From Acipenser ruthenus (lineage: Eukaryota > Chordata > Actinopteri > Acipenseriformes > Acipenseridae): a stretch of 64,000 nucleotides of DNA. The notes under the pieces were generated by a model. The model searched no databases, had not been told where the DNA came from, and was given only the letters and a program-made list of their open reading frames with translations. This document shows, in pieces, positions 10,803-23,703 of this stretch (positions within the stretch are counted from its first letter, which is position 1; every line of letters begins with the position of its first letter). Position numbers and translations under genes: made by a program. The stretch is from the NCBI RefSeq assembly GCF_902713425.1, contig NC_081196.1:1073591-1137590 (forward strand), read 5' to 3'.

Positions 10803-13800
10803 CTGAGGAAACAAACAAACACAATGTTACACACTGTGCTGGGTGTGTTCATCTCACTCAAGTTCAACACAAGTTGTGAAACATGTATGAATACTAATGT
10901 GTGGCATCACCACTGGATATATAGTACCCATCCTCAAGTAATTAGAGTTAAATAAATACAAAAACAAGCATTGAACAGCAATACTAAAGCCAATCATTTG
11001 TCATTAAACTCATAAATGGAAAAGCAAGTGTCCTGGATTTGTGACATGTAGGTAACATGCTTTGTTTTAGCATAGTACACAATTGACTCATATTGTTTGA
11101 ATGCCATGTGTCTTAAACACAGGAAAAAGAGGTCAGAGCAAATAACAAGAAACAATCAAATCCCAAATCAATGCAGTTAATGAACCAAGTCCACTGTAGT
11201 GCCGCTTATAAACTCAGTGAACTGGCCTGCTTGAGTCCTACAGTGTCATTCGAACATTACAGCTTTGTAATGTATAGAATAGGACTGTGCAGACTTTGTG
11301 TATATATTGTTGTACCATTGGCATTGCCATTCCTCTGGGTTGAATTTAGTTTGAACTGGTATACAGTTCAGTGTGTTGACACAGAGGAGTGACTGCATTG
11401 TGTCATGATTCAGGTGTGATGCTCAGTGTTGCGAAGTCAGGCTCATTCTGTTTAAATACACACTGGCCTTGATTCTCAAACATTTTTAGTCCATATTATA
11501 ATCAGCACCATTCTCTACTACAAAGACATAAAACCAATTGCAATTCCAAATGAATATGACACAACCGGAGACTACAAACAGCCTGCCCCTTTCTGAAATG
11601 TCAGAGTCGTTTATTTTCAGTTAGGAAACTATTGTTATTGAGGGCACTGTTCTCCTTCTATAAAACATCCAGAGCAAAGTGCACTCTTTGTTAGAATTTG
11701 CATAGCAACTCTGTAAAATATAGTCTATACAATCTGCAATAAAAACTGGAAGTCAGATACGTAGTGCAATCTGAAGTTATTGATTTTCATTGCGAACAAA
11801 CTGCAAAGCTCCTGTAGATACCGAATTCATACTTTGAGACAGATGTTTACTCTAATGTAAAGTCTGTACCACTTTTATAAAAACTGAATATAAAAAAAAA
11901 TAATAAAAAAGAAACCACTAAGGTTTCAAAACTAGAAATTGACTGTTCTGCACACCAAGAGGGTGGGGGTCACTTTTTTTATCTTTAGTTTAAAGCATTT
12001 CTTGATCTCCTAAAAAATAAAAAATAAATTGTCCAAGCTTTGGAAGGAAGTAAAGATGACTAATGTTTGAGTGTTTCTGGCACAAGGCTGGCATTTTTTT
12101 TCCGACGTACATTAACAAACAACTGTATCCTAAAATGGAATTGTTTGTACATGTTAGAAGAATATGAGCTGTTTTAAAACTAATGAGAGCTAACAAAGGT
12201 CCGGATGTATTGCATTCCATCTGATTTTGGTGAAGGGCCGATTCTACGTACAAAATGTCTGGAGCTGTTTATTGTAAAAGGTGGTGTTTGTATACGACTG
12301 CAACACATTCCTGGCACAACGTGGACTTGTTTTAATTCAGTAATTAAAGGTATGTTTGTAATAAATATCTGGGTAGAATGGCCCTTGACGTCCATGACTG
12401 GTTTAAAGCATGTCTTGCAGTCCCTTCCTTGCTTCTGATGGGCCTCGAGTTCTTCCCAGCCTACCCTGTTTACTTAATGAAGTAACTGCCAAAAAGCCTT
12501 TATAATTTCACCATCCAGACAGATGATGAGTTTACATTTGAGTGGTAATGTTTAGATTGGTGAAGAAGTTGAAGGAAAAAAAAAAAACATTCCATTGAAC
12601 CTCAGGCTTTCTTGGTAATGGAAAGAAAGAAAGTTACAGGCACATTTTTAGGACTCACCTTTCCATCCCGTATACCACACACCTGCTTTACAACATTCAC
12701 CAGGACTCAGTGTTAAAGCAAGGTTACAAAACGAGTGCTGTGATATCAGCAGTGGTGTGATTAGATTTGACTATTTATTGTGCTGAACAACTCTAGTCTC
12801 TGATCATATTAGCAGCAATAATTGTGTTTCTGACAGTCATGTCAAGCTCAAAATGATCCTATATATATATAATCTCCAGTTGTTGCGGGGGTGGTATTGC
12901 TTCATTTTAACAAGCAAAAAGCAGACAGAAAAAAATAAACAAATTGCGTGTGAGACAGAAAGGTCTAGGGAGAAAGTCACAATCCGTGGAAGTTACAACA
13001 TGTTTTAGAGTCATTTCAGACTGTAATTGAAAATGTCATTATCCTCTAACCATAGTTAAAGCCAGCTGACCAGTTCTGACTGCAATAATAAAAGAGCTAG
13101 CACTTTACATTAAGTGTCTCTAATCGCTGTGTAATCTTTTTGCACGCAATAACCCTAACCCTAACTCTAACCTTGACCCTTATCTGATACAATCGGGTGC
13201 TTACACATATCGTGCAAAAAAGATTTCCACATTAAGTACATTGTAACTATGCATAATAACATTGTAATGATGTGTAGGTACACATGTATTTACTAAGTAA
13301 CTACTATGTAAATACACAGTAATTAGAGACACCATGTAAAGTGTTACCTGAAAAGCATTGTAAATGGCTGATTCTTCATTTCTGTAAAGGGCACATACTG
13401 AATAGCAGAAATGGCTCTGTGGTCAGTGCATGTTGTTTCTATTGAAAGCGGTGGGGCTGAGTAGTTTGCATGTTTGCTTATTTGTATTCTGTATCCTGAG
13501 CTGCACTAACAGAGCTCCTGTTAACATGGCATCTCAACTCATTCAAAGCTAAATCTCTCTTCCTGCAGTACACTGTCAGGCTGCTATAAACAGAGTGCAT
13601 GCTCTATTTAAAATCACAAGGGCTTGTTTCCATTTGAGCGATCGTGCTAGTATAGTTATAATAACATCATATTGAAGTATGCATGCCATTCCCTCAGAGC
13701 ACATCCCTGTGTACATGCTTTTCTTTTTTAAATGTTGCACTTGAAACAGTTTCAATTGCAATGCACTGGTGGGCTACCCAATAATACGTTATTGTTGTGT

Positions 13801-16175
13801 TTGTTTATCCTGCAGCGTATCAAGAATAGTAATATTTAAAGTAAAAGCCAAACTGTGGTTTTGAGGTGAATAGCCGCCATTCCTGAACTTCTTGTGGAGT
13901 CCGCAGGGGCTCTGTCTGATTTTAGTGAGTTCCCTTTTTCTTAAGCACAAGTGGTGGATATTAGGCTTCATTAACTCATATTGTACAGAGATTGCCTTTT
14001 ATCCTTTTGTATGCATTTTGCTAAGCCTGAGCTTAAACACAGCTTACCTTCATCCAAACACCCTGAATGCTGCTAATACAGTAATAGATAGAGAATAGCT
14101 GTTTAGATCACAGAGAGCAGACATACATCTCCAAGGAGGGACAAAGCTTGTGTGTCTGGAGCTAAAACTACCTTAGATAATATAAACAAACTGGTAAGCC
14201 AAAAAGAACTGCCAAGCATCACAGCTTAGAGTTTAACTTGACTAGGGGACACTGCAGCTTTAAATACATGAAGGAAATACACAGCGTGATTTACTGCACT
14301 GTCAATCAATGTGGAGCTCCACCCTGAATGTTTGACAGACAATGCAGAGCAGCAGGAGATGGCCTCAGTGGAGCTGCTCAGCACACTGTCTCAACAGGGA
14401 CGCGCAGGGACACAGTAGAATGGGAGAGACAATGCAGAGCAGCAGGAGACGGCCTCAGTGGAGCTGCTCAGCACACTGTCTCAACAGGGACGCGCAGGGA
14501 CACAGTAGAATGGGAGAGACTTGGGACATTTGCACCACTGACTGCACTGTAGAAAAGAAACATGATTCCAGGTACACTTTCAAACTGAAACGCAAGGGGC
14601 CGGGTTTATCAATGTGCGAAAATGCAATCTGCTACATTGTTCTGTTGTTGAAGTGTCACTGTCACACTACTTTACTATCACACTACTTCACTGTGACACT
14701 ACTTCCCTTTTACACTACTTCACTGTGACACTACTTCCCTGTCACACTACTTCACTGTCACACTACTTCACTATCACACTACTTCACTGTGACACTACTT
14801 CCCTGTCACACTACTTCACTGTCACACTACTTCACTATCACACTACTTCCCTGTCACACTACTTCACTGTCACACTACTTCCCTGTCACACTACTTCACT
14901 GTCACACTACTTCACTGTCACACTACTTCACTGTCACACTACTTCACTATCACATGACTTCAGGGTCTGGATGGAGGTTTAATTGCTTCAATTAAACATT
15001 AAGAACAGGGTTGGAACAAAGACCAGGAGTGGAAGGGCGACTTTGGCCCCCCCTGCACTAAAAAGACTGATATGCCATCGGAACCCGTTATTAATTATTT
15101 GCACAGTGGCGGTATTGGGGTTAGTTTAATATACTGTAACGCTGGGCAGGCTGGTTTGATGTTGGCCAGAGGGCAGCATAGAAAGCACATTTATTTGAGC
15201 AGTCAGATGCTTCAGACCATACATAGCCTAGCTCCACAGTTCCATTCTATAACTCTTATGTCACAGAGCCAGGTGCTTCTATTATTTAGCCCGCTGGTTA
15301 ACTTGTGATACTCCAGATACATCTGAGGCACGTCTACACAGCTCTCCACCCTCCTTGCAACTGAGTGACACTCCCCAGTAGGTGGCACAAATTAACTGTA
15401 TACTGTCTGTTACTTCAAGGTACAGTGACCAGTTAGTGAAGGATCATGACAACACCCTTACTGTCAGATATACTGTCTGTTACTTCAAGGTACAGTGACC
15501 AGTTAGTGAAGGATTATGACAACACCCTTACTGTCAGATATACTGTCTGTTACTTCAAGGTACAGTGACCAGTTAGTGAAGGATCATGACAACACCCTTA
15601 CTGTCAGATATACTGTCTGTTACTTCAAAATAAAAAGAACGTAGATCAAAACAAAAACAAATACCTAACTCCATTTTGGAGCGCTAACTAAACTTTTTTG
15701 ACAGCATTACCTAACATTGGACGGCTAAGCCGTTTACCTATTAAACAAAACCACGCAGCTCTCCCTTCACACAGACTGGAGACTGCCTTGAACAAACATT
15801 TCTCCTTGTTTAAATCTCCTTGTTTTAATTTATTCCTAATTAGTGCCAGGTGAACTGCATCCTGGCATTCTGGGGGATGTAGTCCTTTAGCCCCTCCTGG
15901 ACTACATTTTTCTTTCCTCTTCCCCTAGTCTGCCACAACCCTTTACTGTCAGATGCACTGCAGCATGTGTTTGCTGTTACAGCCCTGATCTGCATGTCAA
16001 ACCTGCACACACACACGCACACACACACACACGTTGAGATCCCCAGATCCAGCTGGGTAAGGGGACCCGCTGGAGAGGAATCACTTACCACTCTGCATGG
16101 GGAGAGCTGCCGAGGACGGAATGTAGCTTCCACTTCACTGACAGCCATCAAGAGCAACAGGAGATACACGGCCAT
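8868..16175 (-). CDS. LRRC32: LRRC32 (GARP), latent TGF-beta docking receptor, two coding exons
   Basis: Coding parts are complement(16089..16175) and complement(8868..10802), giving 673 aa (human LRRC32 is 662 aa). It is a type I membrane protein: signal peptide (about residues 1-17), about 20 extracellular leucine-rich repeats, a C-terminal LRR cap with Cys-Cys (LSCCSNP), one membrane span (about 642-663) and a short tail ending SYKA (human QYKA). Identity rests on alignment from memory: SLDLSGN-LY, CITDFNLSQLKLL, ENKLLYFPEL and LDLSYNEI all have human counterparts. The family holds latent TGF-beta1 on the surface of regulatory T cells, platelets and endothelium. The two cysteines that in human GARP (Cys192, Cys331) bond to the TGF-beta propeptide have equivalents at about Cys211 (TCITDF) and Cys351 (NNCLESF). 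The intron is phase 0, with acceptor cctcag before GTAGAAATG and donor GTAAGT. NRROS/LRRC33 is the main alternative but fits less well. Confidence 0.93.
13097..13348. mobile_element. MITE with telomere-like core, copy C (left arm shortened)
   Basis: Left arm begins cactttacattaagtgtctc and then skips about 100 bp to tctttttgcac. A short core follows (aaccctaaccctaactctaa), then a full right arm ending gtaaagtgttacc. It lies in the LRRC32 intron. Confidence 0.82.
14341..14520 (+). repeat. two-copy 90-bp tandem duplication
   Basis: aatgcagagcagcaggaga begins at 14341 and 14431; the copies differ at one base (gatgg/gacgg). A very recent duplication in the LRRC32 intron. Confidence 0.92.
14650..14955 (+). 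repeat. 16-bp minisatellite
   Basis: About 19 copies of cactacttcactgtca with variants (ccctgtca, actatca, actgtga) interspersed. The length is not a multiple of three, so all frames give rotating Leu/Thr/Ser-rich peptides. In the LRRC32 intron. Confidence 0.93.
15401..15628 (+). repeat. 70-bp tandem repeat, 3.2 copies
   Basis: tactgtctgttacttcaagg recurs at 15401, 15471, 15541 and 15611; the copies differ by a single base (atcatgac/attatgac). Confidence 0.92.
16089..16175 (-). CDS. LRRC32: LRRC32 coding exon 1 (signal peptide)
   Basis: These 87 nt encode 29 residues, starting MAVYLLLLLMAVSEVEA, a typical signal peptide, and ending PCRV before a GTAAGT donor. Joined in phase 0 to the next exon they give PCRVVEMDVYC, matching human PCKMVDKKVSC at the LRR N-cap. 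This short exon can easily be missed because its partner lies 5.3 kb away. Any 5' UTR exon further upstream was not identified. Confidence 0.9.
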
Positions 16176-19100
16176 CGCGCTGAAACACACACACAAACCT
16201 GCAATGAAACGGTGCAGCACCCAAACAAGAAGAAAGGCACGGATATTCAAATCCATGTGTCGGCAGCTCTTGTGTCTTTGGAGAAGCAATGGTACCTGCC
16301 ACCTGTACCAGCTACCTGACTGCTGGTTGCACTTTTGTCTGTCTCAATATCTGGTATGAGACTGGGGAAGCCCCAGACACTGAGCTTTCACACTGAAAGG
16401 ACTGTAACCTCGGTATTAAATGTCTAAAAACACACATTCTTCTGTAAAGCAGTCTGTGCCCTCGGGCCACGCATTACATATTTGAAACAAAAAGAAAGCA
16501 CTTCAGAGTGTTTTATTGTGTGAACTAAAATTGCAGTGAGTTTCCTTCAATTGCATCCAGTGTGGGTGGGTGGATTATTCTAAAGGATACAAGCTGGGTA
16601 AAAAAAAAAGGTCATCCAACTGTAGTTTGAACGAAGTTAGAATGAATACGCTCCTGAAATATGTTCTAACTTCTTCACTGGTTTGGTATTCGTTCTGTGG
16701 GCTAAATGGGGAGAAGTCAGGTGAGGGTAGTCATTCACGTTCCCAATTGCTGGTCAGGTGGTGGGGATGCTGTCATCCTTTTCATTTTCCTTCAGTCTGT
16801 AAGCATGATATATCAGGTATTTAAAAAATAAACAAATATAGGTTTACTATATCTTTATGTATGGAGAATTGAACATTTGAGTGAACATTTTAATGAATAT
16901 CTTCCACAGTTTTTTTGTTTTTCGTTGTTTTGTTTTGTTTTGTTTTTTTCCCTGTGTCTAGGCTTCTTTGTAATTACAGGAAGTGACACGGTCATTCTTA
17001 TCTGACTTCTCTGATTACTACTTCCTTGGTGACAAGAAGTAGAGAAAACAGGATCCATCTGCGTGTCTCTGTGTTGTGATGTCATTATCATAAGAAAAAG
17101 GAAACACATCTTCAAAAAAGCTTTTAAAAAAGAATTTAAAAGCCTGACAGGATTAAGAAGGCGACACATTCAGAGACTAATTCATCTCATATCATCTTAT
17201 AACATCTTGTTTAGCAGCAGCTGGTGATTTGTTCAGTTTTCCCTCAAGGTTTGTTTTTCATAGCGACCTGAGACTGACAATTCAGTTCCAAAGTAGATGT
17301 TCAATCACACAAACACAACTGAAGTGTTTTACACATTTGCAGGCATATGCATTCCTTAGCATAAACTTGTACCTCTGAATGCTGGTCATTCCTAGCACGT
17401 TGTTCATGATAATAGTAATAATAATAACAATACACCAGATGTGTTGATATTATGTTGAACAAACGCAGCAAAAAAACATTTGATTTATAATAATTTACGA
17501 GCACATCGAAGACTTTGCTCTTGTGTAGATTGACGTTCTAAGCAATACCTAACTCTGTGAATTGTGGCTTGTTCTTTTCCTTGAATATTTATTCATAGCA
17601 CTGCAGGCACAGTTACACAGTTCTGTATTTAAGCAGTTCTTCTTATCTATGCATTCTAATAAAAGTGACATGCTGTAAGGTTACCTTGTTGAGGTTCTAT
17701 TCCCCTCTCCAGATCCAGTTCATTGTGAGTTTGTGAAGCTCACACATCCTCCCTGACTGTGTGTCAGCTGGGTGAAGCTCTGTACCTTTCTGCTAAATAA
17801 GCCAGTTTAGACATCCTGTAGGAATATCCTGCATCATTCTCTTGAAATTCCTTATTTGGGATTGGGAAGTGCACATTCCCCTTGTTTTTCCCACAGCAGC
17901 TCGGAGCTGCAGGGTCCTAAAGCTGATGGCGTTCACTCGTGGTGCTTCATTATCTGATTTCTTGGTGAAAACTCTTGCAGTTATCAGAGGGTTATTCAAC
18001 TGATCTAAACGACAGCATATACCTCCATTTATAAAAGTTTACTGCGGTAGAGTCCTTTAATTCACTAACAGGACCCTGTCTTTATACACTTTACAGACAG
18101 TCTCTCTCACATGCTCTGTTAGACGTTTCATTCCCCTAACCCTGCTCCACACACTTCACTGATCCCTGATTCACACACCGTATACCTGCTTTATATTCAG
18201 ATTTTACAATGCAGTACTTCATGATGACGCAAATCACATCTCACCTGTAGCATCTGTAGTGGTTTACAGCTGCCAGTAAACAGGGCTCAGCTGATTGTTA
18301 CTATAGACACAGCAAAGCTTGAGCCATGAGTCACAGCATTTCATATACTGTACTGTAATACCATAATCAATATATTGTACAGCAATCTGATGGTTTGGCA
18401 ACATTGCAATGCATAAATGACTTTTTAAACAACAGACTGTGCCTCTTCATAGTATATCCTGAATGGAACAAGCAGCCTTTATTAGCAAGATGTAGATGGA
18501 ACAGTTAACATTAACACTAGCTTGAAAAGTAGCTGTTCATACACAAACACATCTTTACATTGACAGAAATTGAGATCAAGCTGAACTGTTCATGTTTGCA
18601 AGTTAAGATCACATGCTGCGCTGTATGCTAACATTGTGATACAGTCTGAATAATGCATTGCAATAGTTAATTCAGAAAAACATTGGCTCCCATACCTGCT
18701 TTCCAGAGGAGTAGTGTTGAGAGTGCCAGTGCTGCTTATTTTCCAGACTCCTAAGTGAAAGTTTCAGGCACATTCATGGGACTGTATATATGCATGAGCA
18801 GAATTCTCCCTCCCAGTCATTTGAAATGTGGACTTTCTCATCGCTGCAGCTCAGAACTACTCATCCACGATGACTTGCTCAAGCAGCGGGTCTTATCATT
18901 ACTGATAGTGATTTAATAAGGAATGGTTCACTTGTTAGATCCCCAGTTTCGGGTTGGGTTTTCAGAGCGGATAGTATTCTGCATGCACTGAATAGACAGG
19001 GCCCGGGTGGCAGTCGTCTCTTCTCAGTAGTTTGCACTGTGACTGTCAGGTGGGGAAGGTGCACTAAGCTTTTATATTGGCTGCCGGGGACATTCCCACT

Positions 19101-19675
19101 TTTTCTTTCCTCTGATGGAGTAGGGAGATCCCAGAGGAATTCCCTTGAATGATGACATTGTTAGAGATGTTACAGCCGTGTAAACACATTAGGAGATGCT
19201 CAGTTTGATTTAATGCTTAAACAACACATGTGCAGCCCTTATAAAAGCACAGTGTGCTGGTAGTTTTACCATGCTTTCCCCATGGTTATATAAATACATT
19301 GAACATAGATTACTATGGTGTGCCATGCTTCCCCATGCTTTACCACGCCTCTCCGTGCTTTACAATGCTTGCCTATGCCTTACCATGCTTTCACGTGTGT
19401 TCAATCGGTGCCTGCAAACCGATATGAAAAAACACTTTATCATTATAAACTTTTCAAACAAGCTTGTAACAGTGCAGCTCACTTTGATTTGTACTTTGAG
19501 ACACGGGTTAACAAAGAAGCCGTGCTCGCTTGTTGTCATTCTCAAAGTAATGAGCAATACGCTCTGGTCCACTTTGTGTCTCACGGGAGAACGTCCATTT
19601 GGTGAAGCTGCAAAGCACGGAGCCCCTGTTTGACAATATTAATACAGTGTGGGTGCTGATTACTGACAGAGAGAC

Positions 19676-19726
<51 letters not shown>

Positions 19727-21157
19727 CATTTTAAATTGGCTAATAAAGCTATTATCTTTCTGGAATTTATGTTTTTTAAAACGGTTGCCGGTAATTTCTA
19801 AATGCCTCTTGCCTCCTGGTGGATGCTAGTATAAATGCATTGTATGCATACAATGGTATTGTATGCAAATTTCCAACCAGTGACAGACTCCCTCCAGTGG
19901 CTAACAAGCATTATGACTGGATGTCATTTGAACTTCTCTGGTGCTCCCTATTGGATAAATGCATATTAGCAATCTCAGTAAAGAAAGGACTTGTGAAGAG
20001 TTCACAGAAGGAAACAGCTGAACTGTTTATATATAAATGTCATATTCAGCAATATCTAATAATACTAATACTAATACTAATATCTGTACTGATGTACCGC
20101 GACTGGTATGGTTTGTAGTATAAATATGGCACATGTATTTTTGTTCTAAAGCGGGCTGTGGTCTGTGGAAGCACAGTATTAAGTTATGCATTGCTGGATT
20201 TATACCATCATTCATTTGATATACTCAAGCTCAGCCTATGCAGGTTCATTTGGTCAGAACAACACCCCCGTTTCCTGAAAAAGCTGCCAAGAGAATTGTT
20301 TAGTAGCCCTCGTCCCATGTTGCACAAAAACATGTATTCCTGTTGTGTTTCATCTCCTCAATAATTCATTCAGGTCTGCAGTTCATGGAACCTTTTCAGC
20401 CTTTTTTCAGTTTCCCAAGCACTGCTTAAATTGTATCTGGTGTTTTTGTTTTTATTTTCAGACAGCAGTTGTGCTAATGATGATTTTGGGGCAAATGGCT
20501 TTGAGAATCCCGCCCTTTCTTTAATCTGTTTCACATGGTTGGAACACCAATACAAAAAAACAAAAGAAACAAAGGATTCTATGATAAAGTGTTTGTCAAT
20601 GGATTACCCAGCATGTTCAGATCGATTGCTGGTAATCTGCTATTGGATGCCTACACTGGCACTGCACGTCATACAACTGATGCTGTCCTGTACATCAGTC
20701 AGGTTTACAAAGACTGCGCACCCCCTACCCCCAGCCCCGCCCCCACCTTCAGCCCCGCCCCCTACTCACAGCCCCGCCCCCACCCTCAGCCCCATGCCTG
20801 GAGGGCTGGCATCTGTCTGGTTGACGAGTCCATCTGTCGGGTGTTCTCACCTTTCCTCTTGATGTCTGAGCCTGGGGGGCGGGGCTTGGTAATGATGGTA
20901 ACTGCTCAGTCTTGACCCCCATATCCTGCTTTGGTGCTGTGATCCATCTTACCCAGAAGACTCCGGGACAGCAGCTGAAACGCCAAGGTAGGGAAATATG
21001 GGCCAGTCTTCCGCTGTACTGTAATGATATGAAAAGGCATGGTTTACTGCATTTAGTTCAAACAAAGATGTGGATCCCACTTTCTCTAATCACACCTGCT
21101 TCACATGCTGTATATTAGCTTGTACTCTTACATCTCTCTTCATGTCTTCCACAGGGA
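16176..21157. other. region between LRRC32 and KLHL35, no gene recognised
   Basis: Contains the GAAA repeat and a C-rich stretch near 20720-20790 with several cagccccgccccc units (GC-box-like). The open frame at 20535-20915 (YTGTARHTTDAVLYISQVYK) has no family I recognise and is probably not coding. LRRC32 promoter and 5' UTR should lie at the left end. Confidence 0.5.
19679..19728 (+). repeat. (GAAA)n microsatellite
   Basis: About twelve perfect GAAA units between LRRC32 and KLHL35. Confidence 0.95.
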
Positions 21158-21861
21158 GAGTGACATTAGTTCTTCTCTCTCTTTCCCCACAGCACTGCAC
21201 GTTGTCTCTTCATTAGTTCTTCTCTCTCTCTTTCTCCACAGCACTGCACGTTGTCTCTTCATTAGTTCTTCTCTCTCTTTCCCACAGCACTGCACGTTGT
21301 CTCTTCATTAGTTCTTCTCTCTCTTTCTCCACAGCACTGCACGTTGTCTCTTCATTAGTTCTTCTCTCTCTTTCCCACAGCACTGCACGTTGTCTCTTCA
21401 TTAGTTCTTCTCTCTCTTTCCCCACAGCACTGCACGTTGTCTCTTCATTAGTTCTTCTCTCTCTTTCCCCACAGCACTGCACGTTGTCTCTTCATTAGTT
21501 CTTCTCTCTCTTTCCCCACAGCACTGCATGTTGTCTCTTCATTAGTTCTTCTCTCTCTTTTCCCACAGCACTGCACGTTGTCTCTTCATTAGTTCTTCTC
21601 TCTCTTTCCCCACAGCACTGCATGTTGTCTCTTCATTAGTTCTTCTCTCTCTTTCTCCACAGCACTGCACGTTGTCTCTTCATTAGTTCTTCTCTCTCTT
21701 TCTCCACAGCACTGCACGTTGTCTCTTCATTAGTTCTTCTCTCTCTTTCCCCACAGCACTGCATGTTGTCTCTTCATTAGTTCTTCTCTCTCTTTCTCCA
21801 CAGCACTGCACGTTGTCTCTTCATTAGTTCTTCGCTCTCTTTCCCACAGCACTGCACATTG
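21158..21861 (+). repeat. 47-bp tandem array with 15 acceptor-like motifs
   Basis: Fifteen copies of cacagcactgca at a spacing of 46-49 bp (mostly 47), from 21192 to 21849. Unit: gtctcttcattag, then ttcttctctctctttc, then cccacag. Each unit is a textbook pyrimidine tract plus CAG. No exon of a known gene was recognised after the last copy. Confidence 0.9.
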
Positions 21862-23239
21862 TCAATGTACATTCCTGACCCTGAACACAACCCTAACACT
21901 AAAACCACAGGTCTGCTCCAAAACCAAACAATTGAACCCAGACCTTCAAATCAGTATAAAAAACACAACACTGCTATTCAAGACTCCCCGGGGGACACTT
22001 ACAATATTATTTCTCAAAGCCTATGCAATTCTCTATTGTATGAGTTTCCCCGCAGGATTTAGCACTGGGATAGTTACATGTTGTATTGTATTGGTAGCAA
22101 TAGACGCATTTTATATTTGGCCTAATCCTACCATTAGGGGTCAGTGTTACCTTTATTTTCACAGATGTGTTTGTCCCTTAGTGGAGCCTAGACTAGAGAA
22201 ATCATAAGAGACAGCTAAACGTGCTTACATCCTATCACCTTTATTGACATCATTTCTGATTGCATTTTTTTTTTTGCTCTGCCCTTGCTTTTTTCTGTGT
22301 AGGATTATCAACGATCTGCAAATACAGTGCTTGAAACAGCACGCCATCCAGATAAGCAGTTTCTTCCTGGTCTATCTAACGTTGCATTTCACACAATACA
22401 CTCAGGTATTTAATCACCGAATTTAATCAAAGCGTTGCAATACTCTTAAACCTGATACAGTAGTTAGACAACAGGCCTTTAAATTGCACGCAGCTTTTTG
22501 TCAATTCCACCAAACCCCGTGGATGCAGAACGAGCAGTTTCCGCGTATGGACAGGTTTTTACACCACAAAGACAAACCACGAGTGTTGAAATTGCAACAA
22601 GATGCAAGATGCTGGCCTTCAACAAATACCTAGTTTTCTGCTCACGGGCCAGAATTATTATTGTGTGCGTGCGTGCGTGCTTGTGTGTGTGTGTGCGTGC
22701 GTGCACAACATGCTAGATGGATAAAAAGTCTGTTACTTTTTTCAGCCAACACATTTAAATGACCCTTGTTTGTTACATTTTAAAATATTGTTTTAAACGT
22801 TACAGTGTAAATGTTGACTCAGTAGCTGCCATTAAATGTTATAAATGATTTTCTTTGATGCGCTATTCATTTTAGGCAGCTTACAATAGAAACTTTTTTT
22901 TTTTTAATAAAATGGCACTTCCGTGAATGTATTTTTTTTTTTTTTTTTTGTCATTCGTGAATTTCTTGAAAAAGTACCGTGAATTTTCCGTGGCCCTACT
23001 CATATTCACATGGGGTAATAATAATAACTGACGTCACATGGGGTAATAATAACACAGCACGGAGTGACACCATTCATCGCTCTGCTCAGGGCTGATTTAG
23101 GAACAGCAATACAAACGCTTGATATTGGCTACATTAGTAATAGGGCAGATATTGGCAGTGGAAATCAGACAAACCGGTTTCCTGTTATTATTTACACAAA
23201 ACCATGTCGCCCGAGATCATTTGGAAGTGTTTTCAGTTT

Positions 23240-23366
23240 GAGTCTGACCGCAAACGCTATTAAACCGGATTTGCTTTGTTCGTTTGACAGTCCTGCAGCA
23301 CCACTTCATAAGACAGGACCGCACGCCGGACTGCCCGCAGCACCTCGCATGACTGAACGGCTAGAG
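23240..23366 (+). other. candidate KLHL35 5' UTR exon
   Basis: Sequence richer in CG than its surroundings ends at a strong donor, CTAGAG/GTAAGC (last exon base 23366). If spliced to the acceptor-like site at 24696-24697 it would supply 5' leader. Its own ATG (23350) would then be out of frame with the KLHL35 start, making a short upstream frame. The left boundary is arbitrary; this is inference only. Confidence 0.35.
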
Positions 23367-23703
23367 GTAAGCTAACGTCGCCGCTTCTTCAGTGTTTACT
23401 ATCTATCATGTACTGTGTGTATAGGACTCTGTGGCAATATTTAGTTTGATATTAATAGTTTATTAATGTGTTTATTCGTTTAGCAAAGTGTGTGTGTTTC
23501 TTTCAGGATACACGTTCTGCACCGACAAATTCGTGTTTATATAGAGGGGTCGTGTTTTTCATTGTAGCTGATAATATAATATTGCTTAACATCATTTTGT
23601 GACTGAAACAATACATATTATGAATTATTTGTTTTAACTTGCTTGTTTTGTAAAATTATTAATAATGTTAGTCGGGGTTGCCTATTACCAATTATTATTA
23701 CCA

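Larger units (their letters stand above)
10803..16088 (-). other. LRRC32 intron
   Basis: 5.3-kb phase 0 intron holding MITE copy C and three tandem repeats. A MITE-like end (acagggttggaacaaagacc) lies near 15006. Confidence 0.85.

Noticed and set aside
10803-10814. ATG at 10814 as the start of LRRC32
   Set aside because: A splice acceptor lies between it and the conserved sequence, and it would leave the protein without a signal peptide; the exon at 16089-16175 supplies one.
21158-21861. CRISPR-like array
   Set aside because: Whole units are repeated with no unique spacers, and the DNA is vertebrate.
23350-23366. ATG at 23350 as the KLHL35 start
   Set aside because: Spliced to the likely acceptor at 24698 it is out of frame with the BTB domain; the ATG at 24711 gives the expected N-terminal length.
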